Shown: positions 1-10,489 of the stretch, piece after piece | How the letters are laid out: each line of letters opens with the position of its first letter | How positions within the stretch are numbered: position 1 is the stretch's first letter | Origin: Kineococcus xinjiangensis | GTDB lineage: Bacteria > Actinomycetota > Actinomycetes > Actinomycetales > Kineococcaceae | Length of the DNA: 64,000 bases | Direction of reading: 5' to 3' | NCBI RefSeq assembly: GCF_002934625.1 | Contig: NZ_PTJD01000007.1 | Coordinates: forward strand, 186,001 to 250,000 | Notes under the pieces: model-generated | Told to the model about the DNA's origin: nothing | The model's input: the letters and a program-made list of their open reading frames with translations, nothing else | The model's database searches: none | Position numbers and translations under genes: made by a program

Positions 1-1
1 C

Positions 2-28
2 GTGGTGCGGGCCGTGACCGGCCGCTGA
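2..28 (+). CDS. Possible 3' end of an upstream gene (partial)
   Basis: Frame 2 reads eight codons and then TGA at 26-28 (tail VVRAVTGR). The window starts inside it, so no family can be assigned. It is listed only because the next stretch to base 219 carries no gene and an upstream gene must end near here. Confidence 0.2.
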   Translation: MVRAVTGR

Positions 29-108
29 GCCCCACCCGCCGCCGAGCCCCACCGCCGCTGGGCTCGTCCACCCGCCGCGCCCGGCATGGGCGAGGATCGG
101 CCCCCTGA

Positions 109-1391
<1,283 letters not shown>

Positions 1392-1392
<1 letters not shown>

Positions 1393-1408
1393 ACCCGTTC
1401 TCCGGGTT
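1392..1408. terminator. Small hairpin between trmI and arc
   Basis: A 6-bp stem (AACCCG/CGGGTT) with a 5-base loop starts at the trmI stop codon. A TAGTGT box at 1408-1413 directly follows and could be the -10 of the ATPase gene, giving a leader of about 55 bases. No good -35 is visible. The hairpin is weak. Confidence 0.35.
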
Positions 1409-1474
1409 AGTGTCGAGTGCATCCACCGTCCCGGGGCAGGACGCCCGGGGGTCGATCGACGGGAGAGGTGCGCC

Positions 1475-3196
1475 ATGACGGATCCCCACGGTCAGCAGCA
1501 GGGCCAGCAGTTCGGCGAGCAGTCCCCCCGCCAGTCCTGGGGCGGAGCCGAACGGGAGCACCGCCACGCCCTCCTGCTGGAGCAGCAGCTGGAGGCCACC
1601 CGCAGCCGGCTGGCGCAGACGAGCACCCAGAACGAGCGCCTCGCCGCCACCCTGCGCGAGGCCCGCGACCAGATCGTGTCGCTGCGCTCTGAGGTGGACC
1701 GCCTGGGCCAGCCGCCCGCCGGGTACGGCACCTTCGTCGCCGCCCACGAGGACGGCACCGTCGACGTGATGACGTCCGGGCGCAAGATGCGCGTCGCGGT
1801 CAGCCCCGCGGTGGAGCTCGCGGCGCTGCGATCGGGCCAGGAGGTCATGCTCAACGAGGCCCTCAACGTCGTGGCCGCCTGCGGCTTCGAGCAGGTCGGC
1901 GAGCTCGTCGCCGTCAAGGAGCTCCTCGACGGCGACCGGGCGCTGGTGCTGGCCCGCGCCGACGAGGAGCGGGTGGTGCGCCTGGCCGCCCCGCTGCTGG
2001 ACGGGCCGCTGCGCGTCGGCGACTCCCTCACCGTCGACACCCGCTCCGGGTTCGCCTACGAGCGGGTGCCCAAGGCCGAGGTCGAGGAGCTCGTGCTGGA
2101 GGAGGTCCCCGACATCGACTACGCCGACATCGGTGGCCTCGCCAGCCAGATCGAGCAGATCCGCGACGCGGTGGAGCTGCCGTTCCTGCACGAGGACCTC
2201 TTCCACGAGCACGGGCTGAAGGCCCCCAAGGGCGTGCTGCTGTACGGCCCTCCCGGCTGCGGCAAGACGCTGATCGCCAAGGCGGTGGCGAACTCCCTGG
2301 CGAAGAAGGTCGCGGCGCTGCGCGGCAACACCGAGTCCAAGAGCTACTTCCTCAACATCAAGGGCCCGGAGCTGCTGAACAAGTACGTCGGTGAGACCGA
2401 GCGCCACATCCGCCTCATCTTCGCCCGCGCCCGGGAGAAGGCCTCCCAGGGCACCCCCGTCGTGGTGTTCTTCGACGAGATGGAGTCCCTCTTCCGCACG
2501 CGCGGTTCCGGGGTGAGCTCCGACGTGGAGACGACCATCGTCCCGCAGCTGCTCAGCGAGATCGACGGCGTGGAGCGGCTGGAGAACGTCATCGTCATCG
2601 GCGCCTCCAACCGCGAGGACATGATCGACCCCGCGATCCTGCGGCCCGGACGCCTCGACGTGAAGATCAAGATCGAGCGTCCGGACGCGGAGGGCGCGCG
2701 CGACGTCTTCGCCAAGTACCTCACCGCGGACCTGCCGATCCACCCCCACGACCTCGCCGAGCACGGCGGTGACCCGCAGGCCGCGGTCAACGCCATGATC
2801 CAGGCCACGGTCGAGCGGATGTACACGGAGAGCCCGGAGAACGAGTTCCTCGAGGTCACCTACGCCGGCGGGGACAAGGAGGTCCTGTACTTCAAGGACT
2901 TCAACTCCGGCGCGATGATCCAGAACATCGTCGACCGCGCGAAGAAGATGGCCATCAAGGACTTCCTCACCACGGGCCAGAAGGGCATCCGGGTGGAGCA
3001 CCTGCTCGCCGCGTGCGTGGACGAGTTCAAGGAGAACGAGGACCTGCCCAACACCACCAACCCCGACGACTGGGCGCGGATCTCGGGCAAGAAGGGCGAG
3101 CGGATCGTCTTCATCCGCACGCTCATCCAGGGCAAGAAGGGCACCGAGGCGGGCCGCTCCATCGCCACCGTCGCCAACACCGGTCAGTACCTCTGA
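1475..3196 (+). CDS. arc: Proteasome-activating AAA ATPase ARC/Mpa
   Basis: This hexameric ring ATPase binds Pup-tagged proteins, unfolds them and threads them into the 20S proteasome. The 573-residue product has an N-terminal coiled coil (about residues 25-75) that captures Pup, then the tandem OB region, then one AAA domain. Walker A GPPGCGKT lies near residue 258 and Walker [10 protein letters not shown] near 330. The extreme C-terminus is GQYL, the motif that docks between PrcA subunits and opens the gate. The reading frame stays open far upstream, but ATG 1475 is chosen because GGGAGAGG lies at 1461-1468 and the coiled coil starts soon after. Confidence 0.97.
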   Translation: MTDPHGQQQGQQFGEQSPRQSWGGAEREHRHALLLEQQLEATRSRLAQTSTQNERLAATLREARDQIVSLRSEVDRLGQPPAGYGTFVAAHEDGTVDVMTSGRKMRVAVSPAVELAALRSGQEVMLNEALNVVAACGFEQVGELVAVKELLDGDRALVLARADEERVVRLAAPLLDGPLRVGDSLTVDTRSGFAYERVPKAEVEELVLEEVPDIDYADIGGLASQIEQIRDAVELPFLHEDLFHEHGLKAPKGVLLYGPPGCGKTLIAKAVANSLAKKVAALRGNTESKSYFLNIKGPELLNKYVGETERHIRLIFARAREKASQGTPVVVFFDEMESLFRTRGSGVSSDVETTIVPQLLSEIDGVERLENVIVIGASNREDMIDPAILRPGRLDVKIKIERPDAEGARDVFAKYLTADLPIHPHDLAEHGGDPQAAVNAMIQATVERMYTESPENEFLEVTYAGGDKEVLYFKDFNSGAMIQNIVDRAKKMAIKDFLTTGQKGIRVEHLLAACVDEFKENEDLPNTTNPDDWARISGKKGERIVFIRTLIQGKKGTEAGRSIATVANTGQYL

Positions 3197-3248
3197 GCGG
3201 CGACCGCAGAGCCCGAGCCGCCCGGCGCGGCGGTTGGGGCTCGTCGGC

Positions 3249-4451
3249 TCAGGCCGGCGGTCGCCCGCCGTGCAGCGTTCCGGCGTGCGTCACCCGGTTG
3301 CGGCCGAGGCGCTTGGACGCGTACAGCGCCGCGTCGGCGTGCTCCAGGAGCGACTCCGCATCGGGTGCGGAGGCGGTGAGGGTCGCCACCCCGATGCTGG
3401 TCGTCACGCCGTCGACGTCGTCCTCCACGGCACGGCGCACCCGCTCCGCGAGGGCGAGGACGTCGTCGGTCGCCGCCGGCAGCAGCAGGGCGAACTCGTC
3501 GCCGCCGATGCGGTAAGCGGCGCCGCCGTCGGACGAGGCGGTGACCTCGCGCAGGACGAACGCGACGGCGGTGAGGACCCGATCGCCCCGGCGGTGCCCG
3601 TGCGTGTCGTTGACCTGCTTGAAGCCGTCGAGGTCCACGAGCGCCAGGGCCAGCGGCCGGCACTGGCGCGTGGCGGCGTCGAGCCGCTCCCGCAGGTCCT
3701 CGTGGAAGGTGCGGTGGTTGCCCAGCCCGGTCAGTCCGTCGGTGCTGGAGGTCTCCAGGGCCTGCCCGTGCCGGGTGCTCAGGCGGCGGCCGCCGAGGAG
3801 GTAGAAGGCGGGAACGGCGAGCAGGAGCACCAGTGTCGTCGTGGTGAGGGTCACGCGCCGCAGGTCGGCCACCTGCAGCTGCAGGTCCTGCGCGGACTTG
3901 ACCACCTCCAGCACGTGGGTGCTCCCGTCCAGGCGCACGGGGACGCGCACGACGGTGTCCTGGCCGAGCAGCTCTGCCGTCCGGCGCTCGCGGACGCTCA
4001 CCTCGCGCACCCGAGCGGCGGTGTCGGGGCCCGCACGCTCGCCGACCACCCCCGGCGGATCCGCCCCTTCCGTGGCCCCGTCCGTGGCGGTACCACCCGC
4101 GGCGTCGTGGCCCGTGCTGCGGTGCCGGGGCTGCCCGACCGCCACCACGGTCGCGTCCGGGGCGAGCAGGGAGACGCGGTGCACGCCCGGACGGGCCGCG
4201 ATGTGGTCGAGCAGCTCCCGCACCGCGGGCAGGCCGCCGTCGGGGGCGTCGTGCAGCTCCCGCAGCACCATGGCGTCGGCGGAGGAGCTCACCGCCGTCT
4301 GCTGCAGCGCGCGCTCGGTCAGGGCGCGGGCCATCAGCGCGTACTGCGCGACGCCCGCGCCGACGAGGGTGAGCGCCAGGGTGAGCATCATGCTCGCCGC
4401 GAAGCGCAGCGACTTCCGCCGCCGCGCCCGGCTCCCTCCCATGCGCGCCAC
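3249..4451 (-). CDS. Membrane-bound diguanylate cyclase (GGDEF)
   Basis: The 400-residue protein has an N-terminal transmembrane segment (about 17-38), an extracytoplasmic region, a second transmembrane segment (about 200-220) and a GGDEF domain. The signature RIGGDEFALLLP and the upstream metal/substrate motif LVDLDGFKQVNDTHGH are intact, so it should make cyclic di-GMP. The RxxD inhibitory site expected five residues before GGDEF is absent (SSDGGAAY instead), so simple product inhibition is unlikely. The extracytoplasmic part has no domain I recognise. The start is GTG 4451 or ATG 4442. It ends 52 bases from the end of arc, which converges on it. Confidence 0.9.
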   Translation of the reverse strand: MARMGGSRARRRKSLRFAASMMLTLALTLVGAGVAQYALMARALTERALQQTAVSSSADAMVLRELHDAPDGGLPAVRELLDHIAARPGVHRVSLLAPDATVVAVGQPRHRSTGHDAAGGTATDGATEGADPPGVVGERAGPDTAARVREVSVRERRTAELLGQDTVVRVPVRLDGSTHVLEVVKSAQDLQLQVADLRRVTLTTTTLVLLLAVPAFYLLGGRRLSTRHGQALETSSTDGLTGLGNHRTFHEDLRERLDAATRQCRPLALALVDLDGFKQVNDTHGHRRGDRVLTAVAFVLREVTASSDGGAAYRIGGDEFALLLPAATDDVLALAERVRRAVEDDVDGVTTSIGVATLTASAPDAESLLEHADAALYASKRLGRNRVTHAGTLHGGRPPA

Positions 4452-4764
4452 ACGGTTCGCATCGGGAGGAGCAGGGCCCGGCTGGAGCTTCCTCGCAGGA
4501 CGTCACCCGGGAAGCGCAGCCCGCGCCCGGCCTGCACCGGGCGGCACGCGACACCATCCACGCGGGAGTCCCCCGCCCCCTCCAGCGCGCGCTCCCGCCC
4601 CGCGGCCGGATGCACGTCGCCGAGGCCGGTAGTAGCGTCCCCCGGAAGCGAGGAGAACCACGCGGGGCGGCTGGCGGGGCGACCTGTTCCCCGTGTCCGA
4701 GCAGTTCACCCGGCCCGGCCCCGGCCGGGAAAGCCCCACGAACCCCGCACCTGGAGGGCACGTC
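4452..4764. other. Divergent intergenic region, 313 bases
   Basis: This lies between the cyclase (minus) and the small membrane protein (plus). A TAGCGT box at 4633-4638 could be a -10 for the plus-strand gene, but no -35 matches at 16-18 bases. I see no operator or RNA gene. Confidence 0.4.
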
Positions 4765-5259
4765 ATGGACAGGCACGAGACGGAAAGCACCACCGCGAAG
4801 AAGCCGAGCACCGCGAAGATGATCGGACGCGGCATCCTCGCCGGTGTCGTCGGCACCGTGGTGATGACCGCCTTCCAGAAGCTCGTCGAGATGCCGCTGA
4901 CCGGGCGCGAGGACAGCTACGCCCCGGCGGACTTCGCGCAGCGCCTCCTGCCGATCCAGGCGTCGACCCCGCAGCAGCGCACGACGTTGAACTACGCCAC
5001 CCACTTCGCGCTGGGCGCGATGTGGGGAACCGCCTACGGGGTCGCGGCCAGCCAGGGCATGCGCGGGCAGAGGGCCGTCAACACCGTCTTCGCCACCGTC
5101 TACACCGGCGACGTCCTGCTGAACACCGCGCTCGGGCTCTACCAGCCGACGCAGTGGAGCGCCAAGGACTGGGCGATCGACCTCGTCGACAAGTACGTCC
5201 AGGCCCAGGCCACCGGACTCGCCTTCGACCGCCTCCTCGACCCGGCGCCGCCGGCCTGA
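4765..5259 (+). CDS. Small integral membrane protein, unknown function
   Basis: The 164-residue product has three or four hydrophobic helices: about residues 22-42, a segment around 'HFALGAMWGTAYGVAA', and one around 'VFATVYTGDVLLNTALGLY'. ATG 4765 is chosen over an in-frame start at 4693 because GGAGGG lies at 4753-4758. It resembles the broad YagU/DUF1440-like class of membrane proteins, but I cannot name a family with certainty. The SDR gene follows 50 bases later on the same strand, so they may be cotranscribed. Confidence 0.75.
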   Translation: MDRHETESTTAKKPSTAKMIGRGILAGVVGTVVMTAFQKLVEMPLTGREDSYAPADFAQRLLPIQASTPQQRTTLNYATHFALGAMWGTAYGVAASQGMRGQRAVNTVFATVYTGDVLLNTALGLYQPTQWSAKDWAIDLVDKYVQAQATGLAFDRLLDPAPPA

Positions 5260-5309
5260 CCCGCAACGCGCAGCAGCGGAACCACCACCGGAACCGGGGA
5301 GGCAGGAAC

Positions 5310-6290
5310 GTGCGTCGCAGGGTCGTGCACCAGGTCGTGGTGATCGCCGGGGCCTCCAGCGGCATCGGCCGCGGCGCGGCGCTCGCCTTCGCCGCCCGCG
5401 GCGCGGACGTCGTCCTCGCGGCACGCGGCGTGGAGACGTTGGAGGAGGTGGCCCGGCAGTGCCGCGAGGCCGGTGGGCGCGCACTGGTCGTGCCGACCGA
5501 CGTCACCGACGAGGCGGCCGTGCAGTCGCTGGCCCGCCGGGCGGTCGAGGAGTTCGGGCGCATCGACGCCTGGGTGAACGCCGCCGCGGTGTGGAGCTAC
5601 GGGCGCTTCGAGGACACGCCCGGCCCGGTGTTCCGGCAGGTCGTGGACACCACCCTGTTCGGGCAGGTCCACGGCGCCCGGGCCGTCCTGCCGCAGTTCC
5701 GGCTCCAGGGGCGTGGGGTGCTCGTCAACATCGTCTCGATCTACGGGCAGCTCTCCTCGCCCTACGTCTCCTCCTACGTGGCGGCCAAGTGGGGGCTGCT
5801 CGGGCTCACGGAGGTCCTGCGCCAGGAACTGCGGGACGCCCCGGGCATCTCGGTGTGCGCGGTCCTGCCCGGGGCGGTCGACACCCCCATCTACCGCCAC
5901 GCGGCCAACTACGTCGGGCACCGGATCCGCCCGCTGCCGCCGGTGGTCGCCCCGGAGCGGGTCGTGGCCGCGGTCGTGCGTGCGGTGGACCGTCCCGAGC
6001 CGATGATCTACGTCGGGCGGGCGCACCACCTCGCCGCCCGCCTGCACCGGCTCACCCCCCGCCTCTACGGCGCGCTCGTGAAGCCGTTCATGGACGAGTT
6101 CGCGCTGCAGGACGCCCCCGCGGCGCCGCGCGAGGGCAACGTGTTCGCCCCCGACACCCGCGTCAGCGGCGTCGACGACGGCTGGCGCCGGCACGACCGC
6201 CGTCGAGCGGGCAGGGCTGCCACCGCCGCCGTGGCCCTCGCGGCCGCAGGCGCCGCGGCCTCCGGGCTGCTCCGCGGCCGCACGTCCTGA
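5310..6290 (+). CDS. Short-chain dehydrogenase/reductase with C-terminal membrane anchor
   Basis: This is a classical SDR that should use NAD(P)H. It has the cofactor motif GASSGIG near residue 15, NAAA in place of NNAG, the catalytic serine in VSIYGQ, and the YVAAK (YxxxK) pair. GTG 5310 is chosen because GGGGAGG lies at 5296-5302. At 326 residues it is longer than the usual 250; the extra C-terminal part ends in an Ala-rich hydrophobic stretch (last 30 residues) followed by Arg residues, which looks like a tail anchor. The substrate cannot be inferred. Confidence 0.88.
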   Translation: MRRRVVHQVVVIAGASSGIGRGAALAFAARGADVVLAARGVETLEEVARQCREAGGRALVVPTDVTDEAAVQSLARRAVEEFGRIDAWVNAAAVWSYGRFEDTPGPVFRQVVDTTLFGQVHGARAVLPQFRLQGRGVLVNIVSIYGQLSSPYVSSYVAAKWGLLGLTEVLRQELRDAPGISVCAVLPGAVDTPIYRHAANYVGHRIRPLPPVVAPERVVAAVVRAVDRPEPMIYVGRAHHLAARLHRLTPRLYGALVKPFMDEFALQDAPAAPREGNVFAPDTRVSGVDDGWRRHDRRRAGRAATAAVALAAAGAAASGLLRGRTS

Positions 6291-6346
6291 CGCGCCCCAC
6301 CGCTGCTGCCCCGAGGTGAGCACCCGCGGGGCGGGAGCGGAGCGGA

Positions 6347-8320
6347 TCAGCGGGCGTCGGCCGAGGGCTCCTGCCCCGGCTGCACCAGCCACACCGCCGC
6401 GTACGGCGGCAGCCACATGTTCCCGTCGTCGCCGTAGTGCGGCCCCGCCCCGTGGCGCCCGGCCTCCGGCAGGCGCAGCACGTCGTCCGCGCCGCCGAGG
6501 CCCAGCGCCTCCAGTCGGGTGCGCGGGAAGGAGCGCCACCCGCCGGTGACGTTGTAGAGGGCCAGGAACGGGCCCAGCGGGTGGCGTCGCAGCACCGGCA
6601 GCACCCCGGGGTCGGTGACGTCGAGGACCTCCGCGGGCACCGAGGCGTGCAGGTGCGGCAACCCGGCGCGGACCGAGCCGATGCGCCGCACCCCGCCGAA
6701 GACGCGGGCGGGAACGCTGCCGGGGCAGTGCCGCTGCTCCAGCGCCTCCTCGGGCAGGCGGGGCCGGTGCGCCCAGCGGTTGTCGCCGCCGTGACCCTCC
6801 TCCGCGGCCCAGTCCGGGTCGTTGCCCAGGCCGAGTTCGTCCCCGCTCCACACCACGGGGATGCCGCCCCAGCCCATCACGACGGCGTGGGCCAGCAGGT
6901 GCCGCGCCAGCGCCTCGGAGACGGCCGCGGCGTCGCCGTCCTCGACCGCCGCTTCCAGCCCGCTCAGTGCCGCCGCGGTCCCGCTGATGCGCCGGTCCCC
7001 CGTGGCCGGGTTGTGCTGGAACACCAGTCCCCGCGCGCCGGAGCCGGGGAAGAGCCCGGAGTAGTGGTCCGACAGGAAGGAGCGGTGCCCGGCGCCGGAG
7101 AGGCCCACGGCCGCGGCGTCGGCGTCGTCGATCGCCCAGCCGATGTCGTCGTGGCAGCGGGCGTAGGTGATCCACGCAGTCGACGCCGGCACCGGCGGCA
7201 ACTGCCGCAGCGCGTGCGCGGCCAGCGTCACGTCGCCCGCGGCGAGCATCGACCAGACCTGCACCATCAGGCTGTTGTGGTACGCCAGGTCGGAGACCTT
7301 GCCGTGGTGCGGCCCGGTGCCGAGGTAGTGCACCAGGTCCGCGGGGGCCACGATCGCCTCGGCCTTGAACACCGTCGCGGGGCAGGCGATGCGCACCAGG
7401 GCCCGCAGCGCGCGGGTGAGGGCGTGCACCTCCGGCTCGTTCTGGCAGCTGGTGCCCATCCGCTTCCACAGGAACGCGATCGCGTCCAGGCGCAGCACCT
7501 CCACGCCGAGGCCGGCGAGGAAGAGGACGATGTCGGCGTACTCGGAGAAGACGTGCGGGTTGGCCCAGTCCACGTCCCACTGCCAGGAGTTGAACGTCGT
7601 CCACACCCAGCCGCCGAGCTCGTCGTCGTAGGTGAAGTTGCCCGGGGCGAAGTCGGGGAACACCTCCGGCAGGGTGCGCTCGAAGGCGTCGGGCACCTCC
7701 CGGTCGCCGAAGACGTGGAAGTAGCCGCGGTGGTGGGAGTCCCCGGCGCGCGCCGCCCGCGCCCACTCGTGCTCGCGGGCGACGTGGTTGAGCACCAGGT
7801 CCAGCACCAGACTGATGCCGACGGAGCGCAGTTCCCGCGCCAGTTCGCGCAGGTCCTCCACGGTGCCCAGGTCGGCGCGCACGCGGCGGTAGTCGGCCAC
7901 CGCGTAGCCGCCGTCGTTGTCACCCTCCCTCGGCTGCAGCAGCGGCATCAGGTGCAGGTAGCCGACGCCGAGCTCCTGCAGGTAGGGGATCCGCCCGCGC
8001 ACGGCCTGCAGGTCCCCGGCGAAGCGTTCGGTGTAGGCGGCGTAGCCGATCAGGCCGGGTTCCTGGAACCAGTCCGGGCGCAGGGTGCGGACCGCGTCCA
8101 GCCGCGCCAGGTCGGGGTCGCGGTCGCGCACGCAGGCGGCCGCCGCCCGGGCCAGGCGCCGCTCGAGCGCCTCCGCCTCGACCGGGGGGTAGACCGCGCT
8201 GAGCCCCGCGTGCAGGTCGGGCCACCAGCGCTGCACGCGCAGCTCGAACAGCTCCCTGCGGTCCGCGGTGGCCGTGGCCAGGAGGTCGGCGGCCTCACGG
8301 ACGGCGTGCGCTGCCTGCAC
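6347..8320 (-). CDS. Amylosucrase (GH13 family)
   Basis: Amylosucrase splits sucrose, builds alpha-1,4-glucan and releases fructose. The 657-residue protein matches the Neisseria enzyme in length and block order: nucleophile Asp279 in VEVLRLDAIAF, acid/base Glu321 in FKAEAIV, and the amylosucrase-specific HDD at 390-392 in CHDDIGW. The blocks KRMGTSCQNEPE and GDRRISGTAAAL are also typical. There is no signal peptide, so it acts in the cytoplasm. GTG 8320 has AGGAGGT at 8324-8330 and overlaps the lacI gene by 26 bases. A sucrose hydrolase activity within the same subfamily is the main alternative. Confidence 0.9.
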   Translation of the reverse strand: MQAAHAVREAADLLATATADRRELFELRVQRWWPDLHAGLSAVYPPVEAEALERRLARAAAACVRDRDPDLARLDAVRTLRPDWFQEPGLIGYAAYTERFAGDLQAVRGRIPYLQELGVGYLHLMPLLQPREGDNDGGYAVADYRRVRADLGTVEDLRELARELRSVGISLVLDLVLNHVAREHEWARAARAGDSHHRGYFHVFGDREVPDAFERTLPEVFPDFAPGNFTYDDELGGWVWTTFNSWQWDVDWANPHVFSEYADIVLFLAGLGVEVLRLDAIAFLWKRMGTSCQNEPEVHALTRALRALVRIACPATVFKAEAIVAPADLVHYLGTGPHHGKVSDLAYHNSLMVQVWSMLAAGDVTLAAHALRQLPPVPASTAWITYARCHDDIGWAIDDADAAAVGLSGAGHRSFLSDHYSGLFPGSGARGLVFQHNPATGDRRISGTAAALSGLEAAVEDGDAAAVSEALARHLLAHAVVMGWGGIPVVWSGDELGLGNDPDWAAEEGHGGDNRWAHRPRLPEEALEQRHCPGSVPARVFGGVRRIGSVRAGLPHLHASVPAEVLDVTDPGVLPVLRRHPLGPFLALYNVTGGWRSFPRTRLEALGLGGADDVLRLPEAGRHGAGPHYGDDGNMWLPPYAAVWLVQPGQEPSADAR

Positions 8321-9575
8321 GCTGACCTCCTCGGGGTGTGCGGGTCTGCCCGGACTGGGACTGGGACTGGGACTGGGACTCGGGTGGGGTGGGCCCCGGA
8401 ACCGGGGTGGTGGGGGCGTCGGCGCGCGGGCTGCGACCCACCGCGGCGGCGGCGCCCGCGCGTCGGCGGGGCCGGGGCTCGGTGCGCGGCGCGGCGGTGC
8501 TGGAGCGCAGCACCATGGCCGTGGAGAGCACCACGTCGCGGGCGGGGGCCGCCCGCGTGCCGGAGGCGAGGTGCGCCAGCAGCATCTCGGCGGCGATGCG
8601 CCCCTGGGAGCGCACCGGTTGCGCCACCGTGGTCAGCCCGTGGGTGACGGCCATCTCGTGGTCGTCGATGCCCACCACCGAGAGGTGCCGCGGGACGCTC
8701 CAGCCCAGCGCCCGGGCGGCGCAGAGCACGCCGATGGCCATCTCGTCCGAGGCGGCCAGGATGGCCGTCGGCGGCAGGCGGCGCGCCAGCAGCCCCTCCG
8801 CGGCCCGCCAGCCGCCCGTGACCGTCCAGTCGGCCACCGCGTCCAGCTCCGGCTCCAGCGCGAGGCCCGCCGCGGCGAGGGCGTGGTGCACGCCGCGGGC
8901 CCGGTCGACCGCCGTGGCCCGGCGCACGTCGTTGCTGGAGTCGCCACCGACGTAGCCGATGCGCCGGTGCCCCAGCGCCAGCAGGTGCTGGGTGGCGCTC
9001 TCCGCAGCCGCGACGTCGTCGATGCCGACGCGGTCGCAGCCGGGCAGGGAGGCGCTGATGGTCACCACCGGCAGGGCCAGGCGGCGCAGGACGGACGCCT
9101 CCGCGGCCTCCAGGTCCACGCCGAGGACGATGATGCCGTCGATGCGCTTGGCGAGCAGGCGCTGGTCGAGGACCATGCTGTCCTCGCCGCTGCGGTCGCC
9201 GATGTTGAGCAGCAGGACCTGGAAGCCGCTGCGGCGCAGGACGTCCTCGATCTCGGAGACGATGGTCGCGAAGAACCAGCGGTCGAGGAAGGGCAGCACG
9301 ATCCCGACGACGGACGTGCGCCCGGTGGCGAGGCTGGCGGCGGTGGGGGAGGCGACGTAGTCCAGGGCCTCAGCGGCCCGCAGCACCCGCTCGCGGGTGT
9401 CCTCGCTGACGCGGTCGAGACCGCGCAGCGCGCGCGAGACCGTGGCCACGGAGACGCCCGCGGCGAGGGCGACGTCGCGGATGCTGCTGGGCGGGCTGCC
9501 GGGGTGGCGGGCGCGTTCGGCACCGCCACCCCGGGCCCTGTCCTCCGCTCCCCGTGGTGCGCGCGGGGAGTTCAT
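8295..9575 (-). CDS. LacI-family transcriptional regulator, sugar island 1
   Basis: The protein has a LacI helix-turn-helix (SIRDVALAAGVSVATVSRAL, about residues 31-50) followed by a periplasmic-binding-protein-like sensor domain. At 426 residues it is longer than the usual 340: an N-terminal extension of about 30 residues and a low-complexity C-terminal tail ending in a Ser-Gln repeat. ATG 9575 directly follows the permease gene by 2 bases and has only a weak GGGGTAGGG. It is the fourth gene of the importer operon and probably represses it through the operator at 13065-13082. Confidence 0.92.
   Translation of the reverse strand: MNSPRAPRGAEDRARGGGAERARHPGSPPSSIRDVALAAGVSVATVSRALRGLDRVSEDTRERVLRAAEALDYVASPTAASLATGRTSVVGIVLPFLDRWFFATIVSEIEDVLRRSGFQVLLLNIGDRSGEDSMVLDQRLLAKRIDGIIVLGVDLEAAEASVLRRLALPVVTISASLPGCDRVGIDDVAAAESATQHLLALGHRRIGYVGGDSSNDVRRATAVDRARGVHHALAAAGLALEPELDAVADWTVTGGWRAAEGLLARRLPPTAILAASDEMAIGVLCAARALGWSVPRHLSVVGIDDHEMAVTHGLTTVAQPVRSQGRIAAEMLLAHLASGTRAAPARDVVLSTAMVLRSSTAAPRTEPRPRRRAGAAAAVGRSPRADAPTTPVPGPTPPESQSQSQSQSGQTRTPRGGQRAGSARRP
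8352..8380. repeat. Hexanucleotide microsatellite inside the lacI 3' end
   Basis: Nearly five tandem copies of GGACTG (plus strand) encode a Ser-Gln dipeptide repeat near the C-terminus of the LacI-type protein. The repeat lies only about 30 bases upstream of the amylosucrase start on the minus strand. Gain or loss of whole units stays in frame. Confidence 0.9.
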
Positions 9576-9577
9576 CC

Positions 9578-10489
9578 CTACCCCTTCAGCCCGCCGGCGA
9601 GCAGGCCCTTCACGAAGTAGCGCTGCAGGGAGAGGAAGACCACGAGCGGCACGATGATGGAGACGAAGGCGCCCGCGGAGAGCAGGTGCCAGGCCGTGCC
9701 GCGGGTCCCGGCGAGGTTGCTGAGGGCCACGGTGATCGGACGGTTCTCCGATCCGCCGAAGACGAGGCCGACGAGCAGGTCGTTCCACACCCAGAGGAAC
9801 TGGAAGATGCCGAAGGCCGCCAGTGCGGGGGCCAGCAGCGGCAGCAGGACCGAGAAGAGGATCTTCACGTGCCCGGCGCCGTCGACGCGAGCGGCCTCGA
9901 TGAGCTCCCGGGGGATCTCCCGCATGAAGTTGTGCAGCAGGAAGATCGCCAGCGGGAGGGCGAACGTGGAGTGCGCCAGCCACATGCTCGCGAACTCACC
10001 CGCGATGCCGAGGTCGACGAACAGGGTCAGCAGCGGGATCAGCGTGACCTGGATGGGCACGATCTGCAGCGCGAAGATCGCGACGAACAGCACGTCGCGG
10101 CCCTTGAAGTCGATCCACGCGATCGCGTAGGAGGCCAGCGTCGCCAGCGTCATCGGGATGACGACGGCGGGGATGACGATGATGAAAGAGTTGACGAAGT
10201 ACGGGAAGAGGGCGTTGGCGCCCTCGCTGGCCAGCACCTTCTCGTAGTTGGCCAGGGTGACCTGCGGGTCGGAGAAGAACGTCCACCAGCCAGTGGTCTT
10301 GATGGCCCGCTCGGGGCGGAAGGAGGAGACGAGCAGACCGAAGGTCGGGATCGTCCACAGCACCGCCAGGACGATGGCCGCCAGCGACGCCCACGGCTTG
10401 CTGAGCTTCTTCCGCGCCAGCGTGCCCGCCGGGATGGCCGGGGCCTTCGGCGAGGTGCCGGCGGAGACGGGCGGGGTCGTGGTGCTCAT
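9578..10489 (-). CDS. Carbohydrate ABC transporter permease, MalG type
   Basis: The 303-residue inner-membrane permease has six transmembrane helices. The EAA loop (ELIEAARVDGAGHVKILFSV) that contacts the ATPase is intact. The start ATG 10489 overlaps the stop of the upstream permease by ATGA, and GGAGG lies just before it. No ATPase gene is present in this operon, so a shared MsiK-like ATPase encoded elsewhere is expected, as is usual for actinobacterial sugar importers. Confidence 0.93.
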   Translation of the reverse strand: MSTTTPPVSAGTSPKAPAIPAGTLARKKLSKPWASLAAIVLAVLWTIPTFGLLVSSFRPERAIKTTGWWTFFSDPQVTLANYEKVLASEGANALFPYFVNSFIIVIPAVVIPMTLATLASYAIAWIDFKGRDVLFVAIFALQIVPIQVTLIPLLTLFVDLGIAGEFASMWLAHSTFALPLAIFLLHNFMREIPRELIEAARVDGAGHVKILFSVLLPLLAPALAAFGIFQFLWVWNDLLVGLVFGGSENRPITVALSNLAGTRGTAWHLLSAGAFVSIIVPLVVFLSLQRYFVKGLLAGGLKG

